This document shows positions 1-10,200 of a stretch of DNA of 64,000 nucleotides, one piece after another. A program made the translations under genes and the position numbers. The notes beneath the pieces were generated by a model. It made no database searches and was not told the origin of the DNA. It saw nothing but the letters and a program-made list of their open reading frames with translations. The DNA comes from Trichoplax sp. H2 (lineage: Eukaryota; Placozoa; Uniplacotomia; Trichoplacea): NCBI GenBank assembly GCA_003344405.1, contig NOWV01000080.1, forward strand, positions 248,001-312,000, in the 5' to 3' direction. How positions within the stretch are numbered: the stretch's first letter is position 1; each line of letters begins with the position of its first letter.

Positions 1-53
1 AAACATAGCCCATATACTATACTAAGTCTTGTTTCATTTTTTCTAATGACGAG

Positions 54-170
54 TTGTATGGCTCATTCTCCTCTCGCTGTCTTATGGCCGCATGGAGACG
101 GATGGATAGAGAAGTTGCTAAGGACAACTACAAGAACTTTGCTATTTTATCCGTGATGGCAGTCCTGCAG
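54..170 (+). CDS. Possible upstream exon of the unidentified gene
   Basis: A 39-codon open stretch bounded by an AG at 52-53 and a CAG|GTGG donor at 170/171. It is noticeably more GC-rich than the flanking DNA. The conceptual peptide looks helical and contains MDREVAKDNY followed by a hydrophobic run ending VMAVLQ. It lies on the same strand as the better supported exons at 1244-4711 and could belong to that gene. The link is uncertain: its phase (0 out) does not match the next exon (which needs two carried-over bases), so at least one exon between 171 and 1243 would be missing. No family recognised. Confidence 0.35.
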
Positions 171-609
171 GTGGCCATAATTACACCTTATAATACTACG
201 ATTAGTCACTGTTGTGTCTGCCATAACTCCTTCATCAGCCAGCCGTAGATGATCCTCCATGAGTTCCTACGGCAATGCTGTACTAGAACTACAGTAGAAC
301 TAGAAGAGTAAAAGTCATGTTGAGATTTGCATGCTATGCATTGGATGATCATCCAATATCCTCTAAACAGGAACGATGTTTTTTTATTATTTATGCCATT
401 CCAACGCCTGTTATTTTAACGGCTGTGTTCTATTCTAGAATAAGATCTAGTAGTGGAAATAAGAGGAGTTATGGACCAAACATGAAGACAGCAATGGCAT
501 ATCGAAAACTGCATAAGAAAGTAGCAATACCACAGCTTAGTTATGAATACTAGAGTGTAAACTAACATCGGAGTGATATTTCAGCCCAAACTACGATCAA
601 CGTGATCCA

Positions 610-646
610 CTATAGACTACTAGAAGAAACCTTTAGTAGTCTATAG
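610..646. repeat. 13-bp perfect inverted repeat (hairpin)
   Basis: The arms CTATAGACTACTA (610-622) and TAGTAGTCTATAG (634-646) are exact reverse complements around an 11-nt loop. A second near-palindrome, TGGATCACTATAGTGGTCCA at 827-846, lies nearby with one mismatched pair. Both fall between the putative exons of the unidentified gene. Confidence 0.7.
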
Positions 647-1243
647 CTTGCAGTGGTAGAAATAAAACTCAAAATTGCATGAGAAAATAGCCATTTCAGC
701 TCGACTGGTCATCCATCTTCTTGCTGACCAACGACTATAGACCAACCCAAACATAGCTTTCAATCACATAATAAAAGCTATATCGGAAAATGATCATCTT
801 CCATTGACTAGTTGTGCCTACTCTACTGGATCACTATAGTGGTCCAAGTCTTGTGTTCAAAATGACTGGTAGTACTATCGACATACCCAAACATAGCTTA
901 CAGGATAATATAAAAAGGTGTAGGAGAAAAGGGTCGCCTTCGATTACCAACAGGAATAGGAACACCATCAGTCTATCTGTCCATCTTAAAGTCTATGGCA
1001 AGCTGACTGGAAAATGGCTGCAACAGCCTCGTATGCCTTATATATGTTAGACGAAGAGAATAGGTAAAGAAAAGTCCCAGTTGCAGCTGGAATTGCTATT
1101 CTATGATAGAAATAACAAGTTATTTTACACTCTGTATGAGTGATGGATAGTGTAGTTTACTTAGGACTGCTATAGCAGCCCATGTAGATGGTGTGATGAT
1201 GTACGTTGACATAAAGACTATTTTCTTGGTTGTTTTGTAGTAG

Positions 1244-4200
1244 TTTAACCAAGTTGCTAACATCGTTGGACGACGAAAGTGAATCACAACTACGCCAATA
1301 TGTAGAAAGACAACTTAAAAGACTCCTTTCTCAAAGTGGATTTGTTATTACTACGCAATTAAGGTAACACTAGCCTAATAAGATTGGGCTTGAAAATGGA
1401 TAGAAAAATACTTTCAAATTCATACAGTCTATCTATTTGAAAATCACCATGACGACTCCTATGCTTACCTCAGGGAATCATCACCTACTTCCATGTGCTA
1501 CTTGTCTCTACTCGATAGCAAAGAAATAGCTTGCAAGTAAGTCTTGGAAATGATCTTATTGAAATTAACGTTAACGGTAGCCATAATAACTAGACTGCAG
1601 TATGGAATAATGATTATAATGATCATCCAATTGAGGCTATTCATGACACTGCTGATATTAATATCCAATTTTTGCCTTTTTACATTAGACAGAAATTTAT
1701 AATCTGCTTTATTGACAACGACGATGAAAAGCACTTGGATTCATATCTATTCAATTATATTCATATGAGTAACGTTATTTAGGATATAATCGTACATCAT
1801 ACAATTGAGCTGGTTTGCTGTTTAAGGTAGATGCAATGTGGATGCACAATCGTAGGTTCATTTTACTATCAGTGTAAACGATAGAATCTGAGTTCACCAA
1901 AAATGGATAATGTTTGTTAGTAACGTAGATACAATTAATGTTGATCTTAATGTAGACGTACATTTGCCTCAGTAGCATTGTAAAGGATATGATCTCAGTG
2001 CTAGAATTGATCAAGTTTGCTATGAAAAGTAGATGCAATAGTGATATTGATGGTAATATATCTACGTGTACATTCAATTTAGAAGCATTGTAAAGGATCG
2101 ACGTTCACAGAATTAATCGAGCTTGTTATATAATGTCGATGCAATATTGATATTCATGTAGAATTCATTTCAGTGGCATGATACAGGACATAATTGCTAC
2201 TCATACAATAGATCAAATTTTGCTTTATAATATGGATGGAGTTGATGCAAATTCACCTACTCGTATACATTCATTTCAGTAGCATTATAATGGATATGAT
2301 CACAGTTCACAAAATTAATCTTATTTGCTCAAATAACGTCGATACATATTTGATATTAAACTTGACGTATATTGTTTTCAGTAAAATTGTAAAAGATATC
2401 GCAGTTCACAGAATTGATCAAGTTTGCCTTATTACGTAGATGCATTATTTGATGTTAATATGGATGTATAGAACATTCATTTCAGTAGTACTAGTGCAAA
2501 CTCCCGTCGCTTTGCTGTACATTCGTTCTAGTAGCCTTATCAAGTACTTGATCATCATTGCTATAATTGATTGGCCAAAGACTGCTATATAAAGTAGATG
2601 TAGTGTTGTTATTGAAAAAATCGAAAAAAGGGGTAGAAAGTAAAGCTCTAAACAGATTCGGCTTTGTATTACTTTGGATTACCATGTAAGCTACGGGTAT
2701 AAACCTTAACCAATACGCAAATTCAGAACTGAGTTGGACGCTTACGTTAAGACTCTAACGGCTAGTCTGGCCAATTTCGTAAGTATAATCAAGCATTCGT
2801 CTTACTTTTTCGTGTATTAGTGCAGTTTATACGTATATGTAGACATAAACAGCTTTCGAATGTGTTCGAACGTACATACAAATCATTTATTAATAATTCT
2901 TAAGAGTAATTTCTTGCTACTATGGACTCTTTTTGTATGAATCGATTAACCCTTCAGTAATAAACCTTAATTATGCTATTTAAAATTTCTATTTACAAAC
3001 TTACGCAGGATGCTGACAGTAAGATATTATCCGAAGATACTGTGAATATATTAGAGTTATGGTATACGGAGTGTGTAAGTTTTTTTGAATACAGCAATGC
3101 AAAATTACCATGTATCCACTGTGTTGATTCGTACCTATATATTTATCGTAAACGGTGTAAATAATATTTACCAATTATGCCCAATAACATGCTCTAGATA
3201 CATTACATTAATCGCTGCACGAAAGTATTTGGTAAAGATTTAGCTCTTTTAATTCATGCAGTAAGTATTCTTTATCTATGGATATCAATCCTACGTAATT
3301 TTTGCTATATCGAAAAGCTCCAGGTTAACATTATGTAACTTATGCTAGGCCCTCTTTAATACTTCCATCAATGTCAATATATCTGCAGAAACTAATGACA
3401 ACCGCCAATTATCAACAGATATTAAACGGTTTGTATATGCTGCTATTAGGAAATAATTTAATCAATGGTGTCATTTTGCTACTTGACTTCAACTATCATA
3501 CATATGCGCTTAGACTGATTATCTAGCAGTAGTTCTGAAGCCAACAATTTTAAGACGTAAGACAAAAAATTTAGCCTTACTTTTAACCCATAGGTTCTTA
3601 ATGGCTGGCAGTCTCACCAGATTAATTTCTAATGATAATGTAAGTAATAGAAAGTAAAACATTTGAAAACAATTAAAGGGTATTAATCCACATCAAGACA
3701 TTTCTTCTGTAAATATGACAGCATTACTATTTACGACTACTCCAAGGTACAAGAAAATTTAACTAAAAGTAGTGACACTAAGGAACTATTTAATAGTAAA
3801 GTCTTAGATCTGAACATTGATGAATCTGGTTATGAATTTAGCTCCAAGGGTTAGTACTTCATAAGCGAAGACGATATAAAATTATCTTGATTAATTATGC
3901 GAGCTTACACAAAGTATTAATACGTACATTTAGTGGGTGTAAAGTTTTATTTTTGCAAGTAATATTCATGTCTTTAAGCTTGTATAATTTACCAGTCTTA
4001 ATTTTACAATTAAGTAATAAATCATGACTATTTGCAATGGTAGATGTTAATGCCTCATGTACAAAATGGACAGAAATCATGCTGAAAGACGAATCCAGTT
4101 CTTCATTTGCTTTAAGGCAAATTTTAGAAGATATGAAGCTTAAGGTTAACTACAGTTTATTAAACGTCATTTCTTAATTCAACAGCCGTTTCGTATTTTG

Positions 4201-4711
4201 CCTAAGAACATCTCATGAGTATAGCGTAATCACATTTACGACGGTATCTGTAATACTGATGCCTGTGTTATTTATATCGCAGCAAATTCATTAGTTATAC
4301 TAATGGTACTAATGGTAATTGTTTCATAGACTGTACAAGAAATGAACCTTTTAAAACGCATAGTTACACAAGCGCAACGCAGTTATTATGATTTATTCAG
4401 GTACGATAGGCGAGTTTAACTAACACACTGAAAATGATGCTATGTTCACAAACTTGGTCATTCTTAACAGACGCTTACCATCTTCAAGCTACATTTTAAG
4501 ATTAAAAATTAAATAACCGGAAGACCCACAAACAACGATTTTGTTTTGATTTCATTTTAGGGCTTACAAATTTTTAATCAAATGTGGTAATGCCGATGTT
4601 ATCATGAAACATTTATATAATGGTTTAGCAAATGATAGTGATGAAAATATTGAAGATATCATTACTCTACTCCATGAAGCATACATAAATAGGGAACCTT
4701 GTGAATTGTAA
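1244..4711 (+). CDS. Unidentified intron-rich gene, 3' part (C-terminal ~235 residues)
   Basis: I reconstruct ten exons: 1244-1363, 2727-2778, 3009-3070, 3198-3231, 3389-3432, 3594-3639, 3722-3746, 4044-4144, 4330-4400, 4561-4711. All joins are GT-AG and all phases agree, giving one open frame of 706 nt that ends in TAA at 4709-4711. The peptide is helical and free of transmembrane segments; landmarks in order are SLDDESESQLRQYVERQLKR, LTASLANF, ITLIAARKYLKLMTT, GLFLMAGSLTRLISND, LRQILEDMKLK, MNLLKRIVTQAQRS, YYDLFRAYKFLIKC and the C-terminus HEAYINREPCEL. This looks like the end of a long HEAT- or alpha-solenoid-type protein, but I recognise no family and assign no function. The start of the gene lies left of 1244 and probably outside the window. 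Weakest points are the donor at 3070/3071 (GTGTGT, three registers possible) and the 25-nt exon at 3722. A polyadenylation signal follows at 4817. Confidence 0.6.
1775..2490. repeat. Degenerate ~105-bp tandem repeat inside an intron
   Basis: About six diverged units share the order CAGTAGCATTGTAAAGGATA, then CAGTTCACAGAATTGATCAA, then GTTTGC, then GTAGATGCAATATTGAT. Unit starts are visible near 1970, 2083, 2171, 2277, 2379 and 2484, with a worn copy near 1778. Spacing is roughly 90-115 bp. The array sits in the intron between the exons at 1244-1363 and 2727-2778 of the unidentified gene. Confidence 0.7.
2490..2517 (+). repeat. 28-bp dispersed element, copy 1
   Basis: The 28 bp beginning ACTAGTGCAAACTCCCGTCG occur again in inverted orientation at 45355-45382 with one mismatch. 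A few flanking bases (CATTT, AGTA) also correspond. This copy lies at the right edge of the 105-bp repeat array. It could be a terminal inverted repeat or the core of a short nonautonomous element; the flanks do not let me define a full element. Confidence 0.6.
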
Positions 4712-4816
4712 CGAAGAGAATTTTTATTCTATGTTATAACATGATATTTTAATGAATACCATACAAAGATTATTTTATTTAGCCAATAGCGATGTTTTAG
4801 TCAAGATAGATAGGGA

Positions 4817-4822
4817 AATAAA
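4817..4822 (+). terminator. Candidate polyadenylation signal (AATAAA)
   Basis: AATAAA lies about 105 nt downstream of the TAA that ends the unidentified plus-strand gene. Position and strand fit, but such hexamers are common in this AT-rich DNA. Confidence 0.35.
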
Positions 4823-6960
4823 CTATTTCAATTTAGTGAGTCGTGTAAGGCATAAGTAAGCAGGAACGAGCGTTTGTTTATTCTATAATCTGATACATTT
4901 ATTGGTCTTAAATACAATACATAAATATGATGTTACATGTAAATTTACATCATTAGAATTATGACTTACAATATTGTATTTATTGCATATATTTTGATAA
5001 AAATTTTAATGGAGGCGACGTAGCAGCAGTTATTTTAAAAACTTATACAGTTATCATCTCTAACCAATTTCAATTTCTTCCAGCAAAATAAAGAAGTTTA
5101 GTGATTAATTGCATTCCGAACAATTGCGTTAATTGGACTTATTGATAATGCCTTTAGCTGTTAAGATTTGACAAGAAATACAAATTGAGGTAGATACTTG
5201 AGCTAATAATTTCGCAAAACACTCGCATATGTGATATATAAGTGCATACTGTGCTCTTGGACATATTTCTATCCAGATAATCAATCACTGCATTTCACGT
5301 TACTAGTTTTATACGAGTATAATTCGGAATATTAATTATTTAAATTTTATAGTAAAATTAATAGCTTGCGCATTGATAAGCATATTTATTCGTATTAAAT
5401 TTTTCAAATCTTGTACTTTAATCTCGTACAGTATGATTCTAACCCCAGAAGGAAGTGTAGTTTTAATAAGTTTTTTATCTGTTTACTTATTCATTACATT
5501 AGCAGATTAAAGCAACTTATAGATGCTATCATCATATTTTAGTCATGGAATTAACGATAGAATACAGTGACAACTTGATAAAGCAAACTACAATCTCAAA
5601 TTTTCATAGGCGTACTAGCTTCTATTTCATAGTGATTTCTTCCCACTAGTTTACTTCCAAAAGTAGAATTTAGTCATCTTGCATACAGATTAGTGTATGT
5701 CTATGACACCTAATAGAATAGCAATAACTTAAATTTTACGCAGACTGACTGACTTTTGCGTAAAGTAAATACGTGCAACTTTTCGCATGAAAGTACTCAC
5801 ATTCAATTCTATAACCAGTTTATATAGCATTCATTTAATGATATTAGTCTGCTCAACTTTTCCATATTTAAGTAATGAAATGGAAGGTAATGATAAATGT
5901 AGCTACTGGAATAACGGAATCACATCTAAAATTATAGTCGTATAATAACATCTAAACATACTAAATTAAAACAACAAGAAAAAATCGTTCATTTAGCCAT
6001 TAACATACTTGATTTGACGGCGGATATATCAGTAATAAAATGACATATTTTGTTATAACGAATAATAAGAAATTGTAGCTAAAAGTAATCACAAAATTCC
6101 GCCAGATAATCGTAATAACGCAAATAAACTGTAGAAATTTCAATAATAGGATACGAAAATCTGGCAAATATCCTGGTAGGTTAAATGATTAGTAAATTAA
6201 GTTCCATAGTAAAACAAATCATCGCAATCGCTAAAATCAATCTAAAATGGACATACAATCTTAACTTCAATTACAGAGATGTTGATATCGTTGATTTAAT
6301 GTAATAATAAGTACTGTTGATTACTATAATTATGGATAATGAAACACTTGATATAATCTTAGTTTCGAATAATTATAACCGAAGTTACACAATCATTTCA
6401 AATTAAACCACAATTCTAAAATTTAAGCGGCTAAAAATTTTAAATAATATTTATTGCACCGTAACTAAAAGCTACTACTCATAAAATTCTTATGTTTGTT
6501 TACGTACTTAATACTGTATATCATTTGACTAATATGAGGTATGGCATTTTTTTATAGCTCATACAGCCACCTGCTTTAAATACTTTCAGTAAATTAAAAA
6601 AACTATCTAATTCAAATATTTGAATGCAATCTCTATCTAAAAATGTCATACCAGTAAGATCTACAAAATAAAATGCGACATAGATACGACAAAGTAGGAA
6701 AGACTGTCTAACAATTGCTTCAATTTCTGAAAAATTCTAATGAAATTGTAGATAGTTGCCGTCGTTGTTACTTTCATTTCCATTCTAAAAGCAACAAAGC
6801 AAGAGGTTAGATACTTAATCTCCAATTAAAAAAATGAAAAGGTATTAAAATATCATGCAATAGTTTACGAGTTGTTGGGTCAGTCATTTAACAGTTCATG
6901 TTTAGTCTCTTTAAAATTAAAAAAGTTCAGTCGAAGTTTTGTCATGTATGTCGTAGAAAA
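4823..6960. other. Intergenic, nothing recognised
   Basis: AT-rich spacer between the 3' end of the unidentified plus-strand gene and the 3' flank of LLGL. I see no coding exons with consistent splice phases, no RNA gene and no clear repeat on either strand. Confidence 0.6.
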
Positions 6961-6977
6961 TCACCTAATCTTCACGT

Positions 6978-7196
6978 ACGTCTTCCTCTTCTTCTTCACG
7001 TTCTCGTCGTTCTTCTTCTTCTTCTTCTTCACGTTCTCGTCGTTCTTCTTCTTTTTCTTCTTCACGTTCTCGTCGTTCTTCTTCTTCTTCTTCTTCACGT
7101 TCTCGTCGTTCTTCTTCTTCTTCTTCTTCACGTTCTTGTCGTTCTTCTTCTTCTTCTTCTTCACGTTCTTCTTCTTCTTCTTCTTCACGTTCTCTA
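6978..7196. repeat. TTC/GAA-rich minisatellite, ~30-bp unit
   Basis: About six units of (TTC)n followed by ACGTTCTCGTCG. The longer units are about 30 bp and vary in TTC number; the last lacks the TCGTCG tail. On the minus strand it is a purine tract rich in GAA. It lies about 80-300 bp downstream of the LLGL stop codon, probably in or just beyond its 3' UTR. The tract is open in several frames, giving spurious Glu/Arg- or Lys-rich reading frames. Confidence 0.85.
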
Positions 7197-7275
7197 TACA
7201 TGATAATAATAACAATTTATAAAAATGATTTAATAAAGTAGTTACTCTTCCATTACTTTTGGCATATTTTATCAC

Positions 7276-10200
7276 TTACTCATCAGCTCTGGCTTCAACT
7301 TCTACCTCTGCAGTTGCCTCAATCTCTTCATCATGATCCTGAAGCAATTACAATTACCCAATTTTTATTATTATTTGCAATTCTAGGGTACAATCTGTTG
7401 TTACTGATATCAAATTGACTAGGAATTTTTATATGCTTCATTGTGTATTACCTCCTCTTCATGATTATCATCAGCATGGCTAGGAAACCGAAATAACAGA
7501 ATAGGACAAATATATAAGTATTATAACAAAAATTACAACAACAAATATTCCAATGATAATTTCATTACCCATCTGCAGACCCTTCTGGCTCTGCTTTCAC
7601 TGGACTTTGACGGTACATCTCGTCCACTTCCACTACGCAGTCAGACGATATGTAGCCTTCCTTAGTGATACAGAAACGTTGAAGTTCACTAGGTGTTTGT
7701 AAATAGAATCCCTGTCCATTTCTTGAAACAATTGCAGATCGTTTTGCAATAGCATTATCTTTTCCAATACAATTTATACGAGCCACTAAGCGTAAATCAG
7801 GGACGGTATACATAACCAGTTCTCCACGATTTGTTAAGCATCCTAATAAACCTGGGGCATTATCTGCAAATCAATTTAAAACATCAAGATTATTCGCTAT
7901 ACCAGGTATTGTAGCTGAAGGCAAATACTAGATTCAAATTTACCTCTGACTCTAATTAAACCGCTTTTAGCGACACGGGAACCATCAATAACAGTGAGTT
8001 TTTCCTTATTACGGAATTTAAATGATGGCAACGAATAGACCTACGTTTGCACGAAGATGAATTATTTATTACCTTATTAATTCCTTGGTTTAGAACGTAT
8101 AACAATATTTATTGATATCAATGTAATGACAATACCTTAATTTGCTCTTCCGAAACAATAACAGCATAATGCGCTCCATTCGAAGCGGGCTCTAAGTTTA
8201 ATAAGAGGAGAAACATAAAAATGGTTAAACCAATTTGGGAAAGCTTACAATTGCAATAATATCAATCATAAATTATTAATAGAGCAATATCAGTACTTTT
8301 AGCTTTTCCAAATTCGACTTCAAAAGGTTCAGGCAATATACTTCCCTTGGTATCAGCAATTAAGACATCAACAATTGGTGCTCTATGCTCTAGTTGAATA
8401 ATCTTAGCTGTTTCGATATTAAAAATAAAACAATACGTTTGGTAAAACAATTGTTCCAAAATAACTACTACAATCAACGCTGATTTTCAGGTTAAAATAA
8501 TGCTAACCTTCCTGAACTTTAACTTTTTCTGATGATCTAGCTTCTTTATCGGGCAAAGTAATATGATCAACAAAAACTGAACCTAAATTTGTTCCAGCCC
8601 ACAATGTTGGCCCATGAGTGTAACCTTCGCGAATCAATGTATTGGCAAAGTACAACGAACGCACAAGAGAGCCGGACGCCTCTTCTCTAGGTTCGATTCT
8701 TCGTGATCCAGTTGTTTCAACGTCACCAGATTTTTTGGGAGTGTTACCACCAGCTCCACCACGGCGACGGAAAGAGCTTCGAGCACGACGTACAGAATTT
8801 CTCATCGACCTTCTGAATGATTTTGAGCGGTTGAATGGGTTGATTGCGCTGTCTTTTTCTATAATAACCATGTAAATAGATGCATTTTCAATTTTTATAG
8901 TTATCGTACTAATGCTATCTTATCTTTAATTAAGTTACAATACTGTACTAATTTAATTATTTATTAACCGTAAATTCCATAAGTCCATCTCTTCCAGACT
9001 GATGATCCATTGTTATAATCAAACATTCCATATCCTTGTCCACAACCTACAGCAATTCTAGTGAATGTATAATTTGCGTTAAAGACGTAGTGAAAAAAAT
9101 ATTTACGCCAATCTAGATTAGCTAGCTACTTTAAACATTAAAAACCGTTATATTAAAACTTACAATTCCCATTCGGTATGAACTGCTAGGGCTGTCACTG
9201 CATCTGGAGGATATAGCTGAGCCCAGTGAGTAGCTTGAAAACCTGGTTGCATAGTGATGCTTTCTTTTCTACTCATCAGTTGTTCCATACCACCCCAACG
9301 GAATTCTTGGTCATCCGGTAAATCAATACGGATCGGCTATTGTTTAATGATACAACAAATAGTGAAAATTGAATAATTTCAATTAAGCCATCGATAAGGT
9401 ATTGTTTATGCAGTATGCAATTATTAGTTAAATTAATTACGATTCATTTTATTACTTTATAAAATTTTAAATAAAATTACATGTTACCTCAAGTTCACGT
9501 TCTGTTGCTTCTTCTGATAATTCAAATACTAAAACTTGGCCACCAGCTCCAGCTGCAACCAACGTATTACGGAATGTACATAAATGCAAATGAAGAATAG
9601 CGAGACGTGCATCATCGCTAAAAGGATCATAGCTTCCAACTTTCCTGAATGGCGGCCAATTATCTTCTTCTTCATTTTTGTCACCGTCTTCTTCATCACC
9701 TTCGGTAATGAAGTACGAAGATGTCGACAGAGTATACAATAATTGCAATGAAGTATTGCTAACATCCCAAAATCTAATTGAGCCATCTTGATGACCAGTT
9801 AGTAGAAGTTCCGATCTATTACTATCACTATTCATAGCTTGGCCACCGTCAATTGGCCAAGGACAATCGGAATATTCATTCTTGCATTGCAGAGTCCCAG
9901 CGGAGCGAATCTTTTCAAGCAATTCTTGCGGACAATCAGATATATGGGCAGAAGTAGTAATTGGCGTGACATGCGGACTGGAAAGGTACGGCTTTTGGAA
10001 TAACGGAAAACTTTCATGATAGAGATCTATCATTACCAATTCTTCTTCCAACAAAATGACAACAGCCCTAGTATCTTGATTTTCTGATAATATCGATTGG
10101 ATAAAATGAATTTTAAGAAACAGTCATTAACTTTAGTGGCGCAATACTAGGAAAGAAATTCATTATTTTTGCGGATACCTTCACTGGCATTATCCCCGTA

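Noticed and set aside
3749-3848. Open stretch with VQENLTKSSDTKELF-like translation
   Set aside because: Looks coding at first, but its frame is incompatible with the preceding exon; skipping it from 3746 to 4044 keeps all phases consistent. Treated as intron, with some doubt.
6961-7275. Glu/Arg-rich and Lys-rich minus-strand open frames
   Set aside because: They are translations of the GAA minisatellite, open in several frames at once, downstream of the LLGL stop codon; no coding evidence.
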